In this document: one piece after another, positions 19,555 through 28,092 of the stretch
Layout of the letters: each line of letters opens with the position of its first letter
Position numbering within the stretch: the stretch's first letter is position 1
NCBI GenBank assembly: GCA_023458095.1
Contig: JAEXAS010000002.1
Coordinates: 62,001-126,000 of the forward strand
Reading direction: 5' to 3'
Length of the DNA stretch: 64,000 bases
From: Actinomycetes bacterium
GTDB taxonomy: Bacteria; Actinomycetota; Actinomycetes; Propionibacteriales; Propionibacteriaceae
Notes under the pieces: generated by a model
What the model saw: the letters and a program-made list of their open reading frames with translations, nothing else
Database searches by the model: none
Told to the model about the DNA's origin: nothing
Made by a program: the position numbers and the translations under genes

Positions 19555-20220
19555 ATGTCTCAGATCGACTATTACAGCCAACCGGCGGACCTTCGGTTGA
19601 GCCCGGAATTGGCCCTGACCGACGAGCAGGAAGGTGCGCTTCGCGCCTTCACCTGGGAGCGGGTGGTGGCCGGTGAAGCCGACCTCGATTCCTACCTGGA
19701 GTGGGCCTGCGATGAGTTCCCTGAACAGGAGCAGCACACACTCAGCGAGGTTTTCGCCACCGTGAGTGAGGCGCGGCGGACTCAAATCGCCTCCTGGCCA
19801 CCGGCACTGCGCACCACCGCGCTGATGACGGCGTTCAGCGAGCTTGCCGAAATCGGCATCGTGGCCCGCGGCAACTTCACCTGCTGCGGCACCTGTGCCT
19901 CATCGGAGATCTGGGACGAGCGCGACGACTCCCGCACCTGGCGCGGCTATGTCTATTTCCACGCCCAGGATGCCGAGCGCATCCCCGCAGAGCGAGCCAC
20001 CTACCTCGGCTACGGCGTCTTCTTGGACGCCTACCTGCCCAAATCGGAATGGGACGCGCTCAGCGACCAGGCCAAGGATGACACCTACACCCGCCTGGTC
20101 CGAGAACTCATGTCCGAGGCCACCGACGTGTTCCAACGCCACGGCATCGAGGTGGAATGGACCGGTGATCTTGATGTCCGCATCCTGGTGCAGAACGTCG
20201 ACTGGTACATCGAGGTCTAA
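19555..20220 (+). CDS. DUF6891-like conserved protein
   Basis: 221 aa cytoplasmic protein resembling an actinobacterial uncharacterised family (DUF6891 as I recall it). The most striking block is IVARGNFTCCGTCASSEIWDE, a cysteine cluster that could be redox-active or bind metal, followed by GYVYFHAQDAER. The C-terminus has an RHGIEVEWTGDLDVRILV strand-rich motif. ATG 19555 has an AAGGAAG SD 5 nt upstream. It stands alone between gltA and the EF-G-like gene. Function unknown. Confidence 0.72.
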   Translation: MSQIDYYSQPADLRLSPELALTDEQEGALRAFTWERVVAGEADLDSYLEWACDEFPEQEQHTLSEVFATVSEARRTQIASWPPALRTTALMTAFSELAEIGIVARGNFTCCGTCASSEIWDERDDSRTWRGYVYFHAQDAERIPAERATYLGYGVFLDAYLPKSEWDALSDQAKDDTYTRLVRELMSEATDVFQRHGIEVEWTGDLDVRILVQNVDWYIEV

Positions 20221-20322
20221 GGCTGGCTCGCGACGCTGCCGCGGCGTTCACGCGGCCGCGAACTCGGCGCGGCAATCACGGCGCAAACACAGTGAGACGA
20301 ATCGTCGAAAGCTGGTTGCCAG

Positions 20323-20350
20323 GCCCCTGCCTTGGTAGTTAGGTAGGGGC
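20323..20350 (+). promoter_or_regulatory. Hairpin that sequesters the SD of the EF-G-like gene
   Basis: Arms 20323-20332 and 20341-20350 form a 10-bp RNA stem with one G-U pair and an 8-nt loop. The right arm, AGGTAGGGGC, contains the Shine-Dalgarno and ends immediately before the ATG at 20351. Folded, it would block initiation, so it may be a thermosensor or a site for a translational regulator. Structure is seen in the sequence; regulation is inferred. Confidence 0.6.
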
Positions 20351-22429
20351 ATGAGTTCAAAGGTGAGCGCTGCCTCGGTGCAGGTGAATAGTCCCGACGA
20401 TGTCCGCAACGTGGTGCTGATAGGAAACGCCGGCTCCGGCAAGACCTCACTGTTCGAGCAGTTACTCAAGGCCCGCGTGGCCGGCTATCGCGGCGAGAAA
20501 GAGGACGCCGAGCGGGCCGCCCAGCTCTACCTGGCCTCGGTGGTGGCCGGCGACAAGCAGGTCAATCTGCTCGATGCCCCCGGTCACCCCGATTTCGTGG
20601 GCGAACTGCGGGCCGGAATTCGCGCCGCCGATGCCGCAATCTTCGTGATCTCGGCCGCCGACGGCGTGGACGGTGCGGCCACCGCACTGTGGGAGGAATG
20701 CACCGTGGCGAACCTGCCGCGGATCATCGCAGTCACCAAGTTGGACGCCGGCCACGCCGATTTCGACTCTGCAGTGACCGACATTCAGGCGGCTTTCGGC
20801 GATGGCGTGCTGCCCACCCATGCGCCCACCGTCGATCCTGACGGCATCATCGGCAACATCGGGCTGCTCTCCTTGGAGGAGCACGACTACTCCGGTGGCG
20901 CGATGGTCACCCGCAAGCTCACCGCCGACGACTCCCACGTCGAGACCTACCGCGGCCCGCTGATCGAGGCCATCATTCAGGAGGCCGAAGACGACGGCCT
21001 GATGGATCGCTACCTGGAGGGTGAGGAACTCGACACCAACTATCTGTTGGACGACCTGATGAAGGCCGTGGCCACCGCGAATCTGTTTCCGGTAATCCCG
21101 GTGGCCTCCCACACCGGTGTCGGTGTGGAGGAACTGCTGAAACTCATCGAGCACGGCTTCCCCACCCCGTCGCTGCACCCGAATCCGGCAGCGACCACCC
21201 CCAAGGGCGACGAGTTGCCGAACCCGCCGACTGATCCGTCCGCACCGCTGGTGGCGCAGGTGATTCGCACCACCACCGACCCCTTCGCCGGCAAGCTGTC
21301 GATGGTGCGGATCTTCTCCGGCACGATGTCGGCCGATGACGTTTTGCACATCTCGGGACACCGACCCGAGAACGATGAATCCCATCCTGACCACGACGAT
21401 GAGGAGAAGGTCGGCCAGATCCAGGTCGCGGTGGGCACCAGCCTGGAACCGCGTTCGCAGGCCATCGCCGGCGAAATCGTGATGCTTCCCAAGCTGAGCA
21501 CCGCAGAGACCTCCGACACCTTGTCGGCCAAGGAACGTCCGGCGCTGGTGGCGGCTTGGACGCTGCCCGAGCCTCTGCTGCCGTTGGCGATTCGGGCCGC
21601 CACCCGCAATGACGAGGACAAGCTGGCCGGGGCGCTGCAACGGCTGGCGGTCGAGGACTCCACCGTCCGGCTGGATCGCGGTGGCAACGACCAGTTGGTG
21701 TTGTGGACCACCGGACAGGCGCACGCCGACCTCCTGCTGGCCCGGCTCACGGAGCGGTACGGGGTGAAGGTCGAGCAGGAGGAACTGCGGATCCCGCTGC
21801 GCGAGACGTTCATCGCCAAGGCCACCGCATTGGGGCGCCACGTGAAGCAATCCGGGGGCCATGGCCAATACGCGGTGTGCAATATCGAGATCGAACCGTT
21901 GCCTCGCGGTGCCGGTTTTGAGTTCGTCGACAAGGTCGTCGGTGGCGCGGTGCCGCGCCAGTTCATTCCCAGTGTCGAGAAGGGCGTGAAGGCACAGTTG
22001 GAGAAGGGCGCCTTCGCCGGCTTCCCCATGGTCGATGTGCGGGTCACTTTGTACGACGGCAAGGCCCACTCGGTGGACTCCTCCGACATGGCCTTCCAGA
22101 TGGCCGGATCACTGGCCATCAAGGAGGCCGCCAATGCCAAGACCGTCGCCTTGTTGGAGCCGCTGGATCAGGTCACCGTCGTTGTCGGCGAGGAATACCT
22201 CGGTGCAGTCATGAACGACCTCACCGGACGGCGCGGACAGCTCCTGGGCACCGATGCCGTCGGGCACAAGGCCATCATCAAGGCGCTGGTTCCCCAATTG
22301 GAGTTGTCGCGTTATGCGATCGACCTGCGCGGCATCGCGCACGGCTCCGGCACCTTCACCCGGGAGTTCCACGGCTACGAATTGATGCCGGCCAACCTCA
22401 CCGAGAAGTTCGCCAAAGCGGGCAGCTAG
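20351..22429 (+). CDS. Elongation factor G-like GTPase (EF-G2 type)
   Basis: 692 aa translational GTPase related to EF-G but of the divergent second type found in actinobacteria. GTPase motifs: G1 GNAGSGKTS (25-33), G3 DAPGHPDF, G4 TKLD. Domains II-V follow, ending in the EF-G C-terminal region with MNDLTGRRGQLLGTD and ATEEFHGY-like GTFTREFHGYELMP. The canonical G1 of EF-G (AHIDAGKTT) is replaced, which argues against the main translocase. No rpsL, rpsG or tufA is nearby, another sign that this is the paralogue. Role unknown; mycobacterial FusA2-like proteins are the nearest idea. Confidence 0.88.
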   Translation: MSSKVSAASVQVNSPDDVRNVVLIGNAGSGKTSLFEQLLKARVAGYRGEKEDAERAAQLYLASVVAGDKQVNLLDAPGHPDFVGELRAGIRAADAAIFVISAADGVDGAATALWEECTVANLPRIIAVTKLDAGHADFDSAVTDIQAAFGDGVLPTHAPTVDPDGIIGNIGLLSLEEHDYSGGAMVTRKLTADDSHVETYRGPLIEAIIQEAEDDGLMDRYLEGEELDTNYLLDDLMKAVATANLFPVIPVASHTGVGVEELLKLIEHGFPTPSLHPNPAATTPKGDELPNPPTDPSAPLVAQVIRTTTDPFAGKLSMVRIFSGTMSADDVLHISGHRPENDESHPDHDDEEKVGQIQVAVGTSLEPRSQAIAGEIVMLPKLSTAETSDTLSAKERPALVAAWTLPEPLLPLAIRAATRNDEDKLAGALQRLAVEDSTVRLDRGGNDQLVLWTTGQAHADLLLARLTERYGVKVEQEELRIPLRETFIAKATALGRHVKQSGGHGQYAVCNIEIEPLPRGAGFEFVDKVVGGAVPRQFIPSVEKGVKAQLEKGAFAGFPMVDVRVTLYDGKAHSVDSSDMAFQMAGSLAIKEAANAKTVALLEPLDQVTVVVGEEYLGAVMNDLTGRRGQLLGTDAVGHKAIIKALVPQLELSRYAIDLRGIAHGSGTFTREFHGYELMPANLTEKFAKAGS

Positions 22430-22430
22430 G

Positions 22431-22636
22431 GCTTCGACAAACTCAGCCAACGGTTGAGGCAGGGCTTCGACAAGCTCAGCCAACGGGGACTTCGACAAGC
22501 TCAGCCAACGGACTCCGTGCCCTGAGCCCCACCATCCGTGCCCTGAGCCCCACCATCCGTGCCCTGAGCCTGTCGAAGGGCACACACGCGCTGAGGCTTC
22601 GACAAGCTCAGCCAACGGGGGCTTCGACTGTCGAAG
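22431..22636. repeat. Intergenic repeat family A, cluster 1
   Basis: At least four copies of a 22-23 bp unit GCTTCGACAAGCTCAGCC(AACGG) at about 22431-22453, 22464-22486, 22489-22511 and 22596-22618, plus a partial at 22621, mixed with CCCTGAGCC...GTCGAAGGGC partners. Read on the minus strand they translate as repeated LAELVEA, an artefact reading, not a protein. The same family recurs at 31549-31749. Confidence 0.85.
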
Positions 22637-22648
22637 AACAAGCATGGG

Positions 22649-22693
22649 CTGAGGCCTGGCGAAGGCGGCGCAGCCCCCTTCGCCAGGCCTCAG
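22649..22693. terminator. Bidirectional hairpin terminator between EF-G-like gene and gabT
   Basis: Perfect 17-bp arms 22649-22665 and 22677-22693 with an 11-nt loop, lying between two converging genes and 8 nt from the gabT stop. There is no strong T-run, common for high-GC actinobacterial terminators. Confidence 0.7.
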
Positions 22694-22700
22694 GGAACGA

Positions 22701-24035
22701 TCAGGCCAGAACCTCGGCAAAGGACTCGGCGAGCACGTCCATGGCGTCGTCGAGCAGTGCGAAATCGATGACCAGCGGGGGCAACATGCGAATCACGTTG
22801 CCGTAGCTGCCACAGCTCAGCATCAACACTCCGCGACGGCCGCAGGCGGCCACGACGGCCTTGGCCAGCGCCGCATCAGGAGCCTTGGAGCCATCCGGCA
22901 CCACCAGTTCGATGGCGGTCATGGCACCGCGTCCACGGATCTCGCCGATCTGGGGGAACTGCTCAGCCATCGCGGTCAGCCGCTTCTTCAGCCGCTGCCC
23001 GATCTCGGTGGCCCGGCCAGCCAGGTCTTCGGCCTCCATGGTCTCCACAGCGGCCAGGGCCGCCACACACGACAGCGGATTACCGCCGAAGGTGCCGCCC
23101 AACCCGCCGGGTACTGCAGCGTCCATGATCTCGGCGCGACCGGTCAGCGCCGCAATCGGCAGGCCACCGCCGAGGGCCTTCGCGCTGGTGATCAGGTCCG
23201 GCACGACATCTTCGTGCTCGATGGCGAACCAGGTGCCGGTACGGCAGAAGCCGCTTTGCACCTCGTCGGCCACGAACACGATGCCGTGCTCGGTGCACCA
23301 ATCGCGCAGCTTCTTCACAAATCCCGGTGCCGGGACGATGAAGCCGCCCTCGCCCTGGATGGGTTCCAACACCACAGCGGCGATGTGGTTCTCGCCGATC
23401 TGAATATGGGCCTTGCTGGCGAACTCAGCGAAGGCCTCTTCAGCGCAGTTCTCTGCGCCGCCCGGCCACCGGTAGGAGTAGGCCATGGGCATCCGGTAGA
23501 TCTCCGGCGCGAAGGGCCCAAAGCCTTCCTTGTAGGGCTGCACCTTCGCGGTCATCGCCATGGTCAGGTTGGTGCGTCCGTGGTAGGCGTGGTCGAACAC
23601 GATCACAGCCGGACGCCCGGTGTGGGCGCGAGCGACCTTGACCGCGTTTTCGACCGCCTCAGCGCCGGTGTTGAACAGCGCCGACTTCTTCTCGAAGTCG
23701 CCGGGGGTCACCCGCGCCAACATCTCGCACACCTGGATGTAGCTGTCGTAGGGGCTCACCATGAAGCAGGTGTGGCCATAGCTGTTGGCCTGCTTGGTGA
23801 CCGCCTGCACCACCCGCGGGGCATTGTGACCGACCGACGCAACGCCGATGCCGGAGCCGAAGTCGATGTGTTGGTTGCCATCGACGTCGACCAGGATCGC
23901 ACCCTCGGCCGCTTCGATGTACAAGTCATTGCCGCCGCTGACCGCTGAGGACACTGCAGCCTTGCGTCGGGCTGCCAGTGTCGCGGACTTCGGTCCGGGC
24001 AAACTGGTGGTGAGAATTCTCTTCTGCTCGATCAC
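22701..24035 (-). CDS. gabT: 4-aminobutyrate--2-oxoglutarate aminotransferase
   Basis: Class III PLP aminotransferase, 444 aa, transferring the omega-amino group of GABA (or a related omega-amine) to 2-oxoglutarate. PLP-phosphate contacts FNTGAEAVENAVK at 121-133, DEVQSGFCRTG at 257-267 and the Schiff-base Lys286 in ITSAKALGGGLP are all visible. Its ATG overlaps the stop of the upstream oxidoreductase gene (ATGA, 24032-24035), so it ends a six-gene operon with a polyamine-type importer. GABA is a known polyamine breakdown product, which fits. No succinate-semialdehyde dehydrogenase is present in the window. Confidence 0.9.
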   Translation of the reverse strand: MIEQKRILTTSLPGPKSATLAARRKAAVSSAVSGGNDLYIEAAEGAILVDVDGNQHIDFGSGIGVASVGHNAPRVVQAVTKQANSYGHTCFMVSPYDSYIQVCEMLARVTPGDFEKKSALFNTGAEAVENAVKVARAHTGRPAVIVFDHAYHGRTNLTMAMTAKVQPYKEGFGPFAPEIYRMPMAYSYRWPGGAENCAEEAFAEFASKAHIQIGENHIAAVVLEPIQGEGGFIVPAPGFVKKLRDWCTEHGIVFVADEVQSGFCRTGTWFAIEHEDVVPDLITSAKALGGGLPIAALTGRAEIMDAAVPGGLGGTFGGNPLSCVAALAAVETMEAEDLAGRATEIGQRLKKRLTAMAEQFPQIGEIRGRGAMTAIELVVPDGSKAPDAALAKAVVAACGRRGVLMLSCGSYGNVIRMLPPLVIDFALLDDAMDVLAESFAEVLA

Positions 24036-25273
24036 TTTTCCTCTATTCCCCAGGGGGAGTCATAACCGACCGGTGCCGCACCGGCCAGGAGATTCAGGAA
24101 CGGCACGGCGTCGAAGGACTCGGGGCCGCGGACGCCCGTCCCCTGCCACTCTCCAGTGGCAAGCAATTCAAGGGCGACGACCGGGTTGATGGCGGTCTGC
24201 CATACGACGCACTGTGCGCCGTAGTTCGCCATCGCCCACTGGTTGTCGACCACGTGGTAAAGGTAGGTCTTGCGAGGCTGCCCGTCCTTGCCGGTGCCGG
24301 TGACATACAGACCAGCGCAGGTCTTGCCGGTCATCTGCGGGCCGATGGTTGCCGGGTCAGGAAGTACCGCCGCCACCACATCACGCGGGGAGACCTCAAC
24401 ACCTTTGACCTCCACCGCGGTGGTGCGGTCCAGGCCCAGCGCATGCAGCGTCTTCAGCACCCCGATGAACTCATCCCCCAGGCCGTATTTGAAGGTGGCC
24501 CGCTTGGCCTCGACCCAGCGCGGCATCAAGAGCACCTCTTCATGCTCCACATTGACGCATTCGACCTCGCCGATGCCCTCAGGGAAGGTGAAGACCTCTG
24601 GTTCGCTGAACGGTTCCGTGGTGAACCAGCCACGTTCGGCTTCATAGATGACCGGCGGGTTGAGGCATTCCTCGATGGTGGTCCAGATCGAGAAGCTGGG
24701 CGCGAAGATCTCGTTGCCTGCCTCGTCGTGCACCACCAGGTTGGCGCCATCTCGGACGCCGAGTTCATCGATTTCAGCGAACAGGTGATCGGCGGCGTAG
24801 CGGGCGAAGACATCGGACAGGCCCGGTTCAACACCGATGCCGACCAGCGCTAGGCGTCCGGCGTCGGCCCAGTCCTGAGCCTGAGCGAACTGCTCGTCGC
24901 CAAGCTTGACCCCAGTCTGGGAGTAGGGCATCTCCGGATGCGGATGTGACAGGCTCATCGCCATGTCCAAGTAGTCCGCACCGGCGGCGAAAGCACCGTT
25001 GAAGATTCCCATCACGAATCGCGGATCAACGGCGTTCAAAACATGGGTGATGCCATGGGCCCGAATGAGGTCGGCGACCGAATCAGCACTGGAGGCGTCA
25101 ACGAAGGCCGCCTCGAAGCGACCCGCGCCGATCTCGGCGACGGCGTCGACTGTCGCCTGCGCCTTCGCCAGGTCGTAGTCGGCAACAACCATCTTGTCGA
25201 AGAAGCTGCGCCGGGCGGCGATGCGGGCGACTGCATCGCCCACCCCACCGGCGCCGACCACGAGTATGCGCAT
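24032..25273 (-). CDS. Saccharopine dehydrogenase-like NAD(P)-dependent oxidoreductase
   Basis: 413 aa enzyme of the saccharopine dehydrogenase / carboxynorspermidine dehydrogenase superfamily. N-terminal Rossmann motif MRILVVGAGGVGDAVARI (1-18), then VLNAVDPRFVMGIFNGAFAAGADYLDMA typical of the family. The C-terminal half carries EVSPRDVVAAVL. Placed between polyamine-type transport genes and gabT, with its ATG abutting the permease stop and its own stop overlapping gabT. Family members act on saccharopine, carboxynorspermidine or homospermidine; which reaction occurs here is not decidable from sequence alone. Confidence 0.8.
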   Translation of the reverse strand: MRILVVGAGGVGDAVARIAARRSFFDKMVVADYDLAKAQATVDAVAEIGAGRFEAAFVDASSADSVADLIRAHGITHVLNAVDPRFVMGIFNGAFAAGADYLDMAMSLSHPHPEMPYSQTGVKLGDEQFAQAQDWADAGRLALVGIGVEPGLSDVFARYAADHLFAEIDELGVRDGANLVVHDEAGNEIFAPSFSIWTTIEECLNPPVIYEAERGWFTTEPFSEPEVFTFPEGIGEVECVNVEHEEVLLMPRWVEAKRATFKYGLGDEFIGVLKTLHALGLDRTTAVEVKGVEVSPRDVVAAVLPDPATIGPQMTGKTCAGLYVTGTGKDGQPRKTYLYHVVDNQWAMANYGAQCVVWQTAINPVVALELLATGEWQGTGVRGPESFDAVPFLNLLAGAAPVGYDSPWGIEEK

Positions 25274-26068
25274 TTAGGCATCGACCTTTCGTTTTCGAGC
25301 ACCGACAGCTTGAGCCAAACCGACAATGGTGATCGCACCCAAGAACATGATCGTGCCGACCACATTGACCTGCACCGGAACACCACGCTGGGCCGCGCCC
25401 CACACATACATGGGGAAGGTCACCGTGGTCGCGCCGGCATTGAAGTTGGTGACGATGTAGTCGTCAAAGCTGAGCGCGAACGCCAGCAGAGCGCCAGCAG
25501 CAATGCCCGGGGCGACCAAGGGAAAGGTAACCTTCCAGAACGCTTGCGCCGGTGTGGCGTAAAGATCCGCAGCAGCCTGCTCCAGTGCTGGGTCCAGCGA
25601 TGCCACTCGAGCCTTCACCGTCGTAATCACGAACGACAAGGTGAACAGAATGTGAGCGATCAGGATGGTGGTGATTCCCGAACCGATTCCGACTGCCACG
25701 AACAAGGTCAACAACGAGGAACCCATGACGACTTCAGGGGTGGCCATCGGGAAGAAGATGAGCAAGTTGGTGGTGCCCCGCCCGCGGAAGCGGTAACGAA
25801 CCAGGGCGAAGGCCGCCATGGTGCCCATCACGGTCGACACCGCCGCAGCCGTCACGCCGATTCCCAGGCTCAACCCCAGAGCGCTACACATCCCCGGACT
25901 GGCACAAGGGTTCAGCCAGGCATCCAAGGAGAATTGCGTCCACTCATAGTTGTAGCGACCGGCTGGCTTGTTGAAGGAGAAGATCACGACAACGATGTTC
26001 GGCAGCAAGATGTAGCCGATCACCAGCAGACCCACAATGATCACTGCGTTCTTGCGAATCCATCCCAT
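25274..26068 (-). CDS. Polyamine-type ABC transporter permease (PotC-like)
   Basis: 264 aa membrane permease. Begins MGWIRKNAVIIVGLLVIGYILLPNIVVVIFSF, a PotC-type first helix and loop. EAA-type loop reads EQAAADLYATPAQAFWKVTFP. The partner permease ends 2 nt upstream (TGA at 26072-26070). An earlier in-frame ATG at 26104 lies within the upstream gene and is not used. Together with the ATPase and binding protein it forms a complete PotABCD-type importer. Confidence 0.91.
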   Translation of the reverse strand: MGWIRKNAVIIVGLLVIGYILLPNIVVVIFSFNKPAGRYNYEWTQFSLDAWLNPCASPGMCSALGLSLGIGVTAAAVSTVMGTMAAFALVRYRFRGRGTTNLLIFFPMATPEVVMGSSLLTLFVAVGIGSGITTILIAHILFTLSFVITTVKARVASLDPALEQAAADLYATPAQAFWKVTFPLVAPGIAAGALLAFALSFDDYIVTNFNAGATTVTFPMYVWGAAQRGVPVQVNVVGTIMFLGAITIVGLAQAVGARKRKVDA

Positions 26069-26069
26069 G

Positions 26070-26984
26070 TCAGACCAACTCCTCTGTGCCGGCCGCACGC
26101 ACATACAGGCCGACCATGGTGATGATGGTGATCATCAGAATGAAGGACAGTGCAGCGGCAAGGGGGTAATCCAACACCCGCAGGAACTGGGCATCGATGA
26201 CCTGACCGATCATCACCGTCTGAGTGTTACCGAGCAGCTTGGAGTTGATGTAGTCGCCGGCCGCCGGGATGAAGGTCAACAACGTGCCCGACACGATCCC
26301 CGGCAGCGACAGCGGCCAGATCACCTTCCAGAAGGTGTTCCACCCGTTTGCGTATAGGTCGTTCGCCGCGTCCAAGTAACGCAGGTCCAAACGCTCGATC
26401 GAGGCATACAGGGGCAACACCATGAACGGCAGGAAGTTGTACGCCAAGCCGCTGATGACCGCGAATGGCGAGGCCAGCAGCGAATCGTTGGGAATCAGTC
26501 CCAGCCAGTTCAACAAACTCGACAGCCCGGTCACTCGGAAGAACTCCGCCACCCAGCCTTGGTCGGTCAGGATGATCTGCCAGGCCAGGGTCCGGATCAA
26601 GAAGTTGGTGAAGAAGGGCGCGACCACCAGGACCAGCAGGAAGTTCTTGTACTTGCCCGAGCGGTGAGCAATGAACCAGGCCAACGGAAATGCCAACAGC
26701 AGCGTGATGATCGTCGCGCTACCGGCATAGACGAAGGAGCGTACGAACTGCGTCCAATAACGGCTGAGGGCATCGACGTAGTTCTGGAAGTGCCACGTCA
26801 TGGTGAAGCCGTTGTCGACATCGCCAGTCTGCAAGGATTGCGAGGCCAGCGAGATCGTGGGAGCTACGAAGAACACCACCAGCCACAGCAGTGCGGGTGT
26901 CAGCAGAATGAGCGGGACGAAGGCCCCGCGCCGACGGCCGGTCGTCCGGCGCTTGGTCGGAGTCCCCGGCATCACCAGCGCCAT
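26070..26984 (-). CDS. Polyamine-type ABC transporter permease (PotB-like)
   Basis: 304 aa permease. A basic N-terminus (KRRTTGRRRG) precedes the first helix VPLILLTPALLWLVVFFVAP; the EAA loop LDAANDLYANGWNTFWKVIWP is well preserved. The start ATG overlaps the ATPase stop as TGATG at 26986-26982, implying coupling. Substrate class comes from the binding protein and neighbours: spermidine/putrescine or a related amine. Confidence 0.91.
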   Translation of the reverse strand: MALVMPGTPTKRRTTGRRRGAFVPLILLTPALLWLVVFFVAPTISLASQSLQTGDVDNGFTMTWHFQNYVDALSRYWTQFVRSFVYAGSATIITLLLAFPLAWFIAHRSGKYKNFLLVLVVAPFFTNFLIRTLAWQIILTDQGWVAEFFRVTGLSSLLNWLGLIPNDSLLASPFAVISGLAYNFLPFMVLPLYASIERLDLRYLDAANDLYANGWNTFWKVIWPLSLPGIVSGTLLTFIPAAGDYINSKLLGNTQTVMIGQVIDAQFLRVLDYPLAAALSFILMITIITMVGLYVRAAGTEELV

Positions 26985-28090
26985 CAGTCGGCTCCCACCA
27001 CGAAGGCGTGCTTGGGATCCCAGGACAAAGTCACCCGCTCGTCGAGCTGGGCACGGGCCGTGCCGTCGTTGGGCTGAGTGAGCGTGAACTCCTGGCCCCA
27101 GGGCAGCTTCACCAAGTAGTCGGTGGCAACACCGGTGAAGGAGACATCTGAGATAACACCGTCCAGGTGCGCCAGATCAGCAGCGGGGGCTTGCGAGGCG
27201 AGCGTCAGTTTCTCGGGACGGATCCCCAACTGAAGCGCCGCAGCGGACTGCGGCGATGCCGCAGCCAGCATGGCCGCGTCGACCGGAATCGTCACGCCGT
27301 GAGTAGTGGCCGTGGCGGTGGACCCCACCGACGACTCAACGGTGATCGGTAGCAGATTGGACTTGCCCAAGAAGTTGGCCACAAAGGCGGTCGACGGACG
27401 GTCGTAGAGTTCGGTCGGCTCGCCCAGTTGCTCAATGTGGCCATCGCGCATCACGGCCACAGTGTCGGCCATGGTCATGGCCTCCTCCTGATCGTGGGTG
27501 ACGTGGATGAAGGTAATGCCCACCTCGGATTGGATCCGCTTCAACTCGATCTGCATCTCGCGACGCAGCTTCAGATCCAAGGCGCCCAGGGGTTCGTCCA
27601 GAAGCAGGATCTCAGGTTCGTTGACGATGGCACGGGCCAAGGCCACGCGCTGCTGCATGCCGCCGGAGAGCTGCCGCGGACGCTGACCGGCTCGATCAGC
27701 GAGCTTGACCATCTCCAAGGCATTCATCGCCTTGGTCTTCCAGTCCTTGACCTTCAGCTGGCGCAGCCCGAAGCCGACATTGTCGAGGATGTTCAGGTGC
27801 GGGAACAGCGCATAGCTCTGAAAGACCGTGTTCACGCGACGCTGATGGGCATGGGTGTTGGTGATGTCATCGGTACCGAGCATGATCCGACCCGAGGTTG
27901 GTTCCTCCAATCCCGCGACCATGCGCAAGGTCGTGGTCTTGCCGCAGCCCGATGGCCCCAGCAGGGCGAAGAAGGACCCGGGCGCTACGTCCAGGTCGAT
28001 ACCGTCAACGGCGATGAAATCGCCGTAGTGACGGGCGAGCTCCACCAGCCGGAGCTCCCCCGTCGCCTTACGCTGTGCTGCTCCCGCCAT
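26984..28090 (-). CDS. Polyamine-type ABC transporter ATP-binding protein (PotA-like)
   Basis: 368 aa ATPase. Walker A GPSGCGKTT at 45-53, signature LSGGMQQRVALARA, Walker B ILLLDEPLGALD, and H-loop HVTHDQEEAMTMAD are intact. A C-terminal TOBE-type domain after about residue 240 is expected for PotA/MalK-class ATPases. It starts 2 nt after the binding-protein stop. Confidence 0.94.
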   Translation of the reverse strand: MAGAAQRKATGELRLVELARHYGDFIAVDGIDLDVAPGSFFALLGPSGCGKTTTLRMVAGLEEPTSGRIMLGTDDITNTHAHQRRVNTVFQSYALFPHLNILDNVGFGLRQLKVKDWKTKAMNALEMVKLADRAGQRPRQLSGGMQQRVALARAIVNEPEILLLDEPLGALDLKLRREMQIELKRIQSEVGITFIHVTHDQEEAMTMADTVAVMRDGHIEQLGEPTELYDRPSTAFVANFLGKSNLLPITVESSVGSTATATTHGVTIPVDAAMLAAASPQSAAALQLGIRPEKLTLASQAPAADLAHLDGVISDVSFTGVATDYLVKLPWGQEFTLTQPNDGTARAQLDERVTLSWDPKHAFVVGAD

Positions 28091-28092
28091 GA

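Noticed and set aside
20462..22069. 535-codon minus-strand reading opposite the EF-G-like gene
   Set aside because: Low-complexity translation and no start context; the plus strand carries GTPase motifs.
22109..22720. 203-codon minus-strand reading through repeat family A, rich in LAELVEA
   Set aside because: It lies in repeats and antisense to the EF-G-like gene end; the composition is an artefact of the repeat unit.
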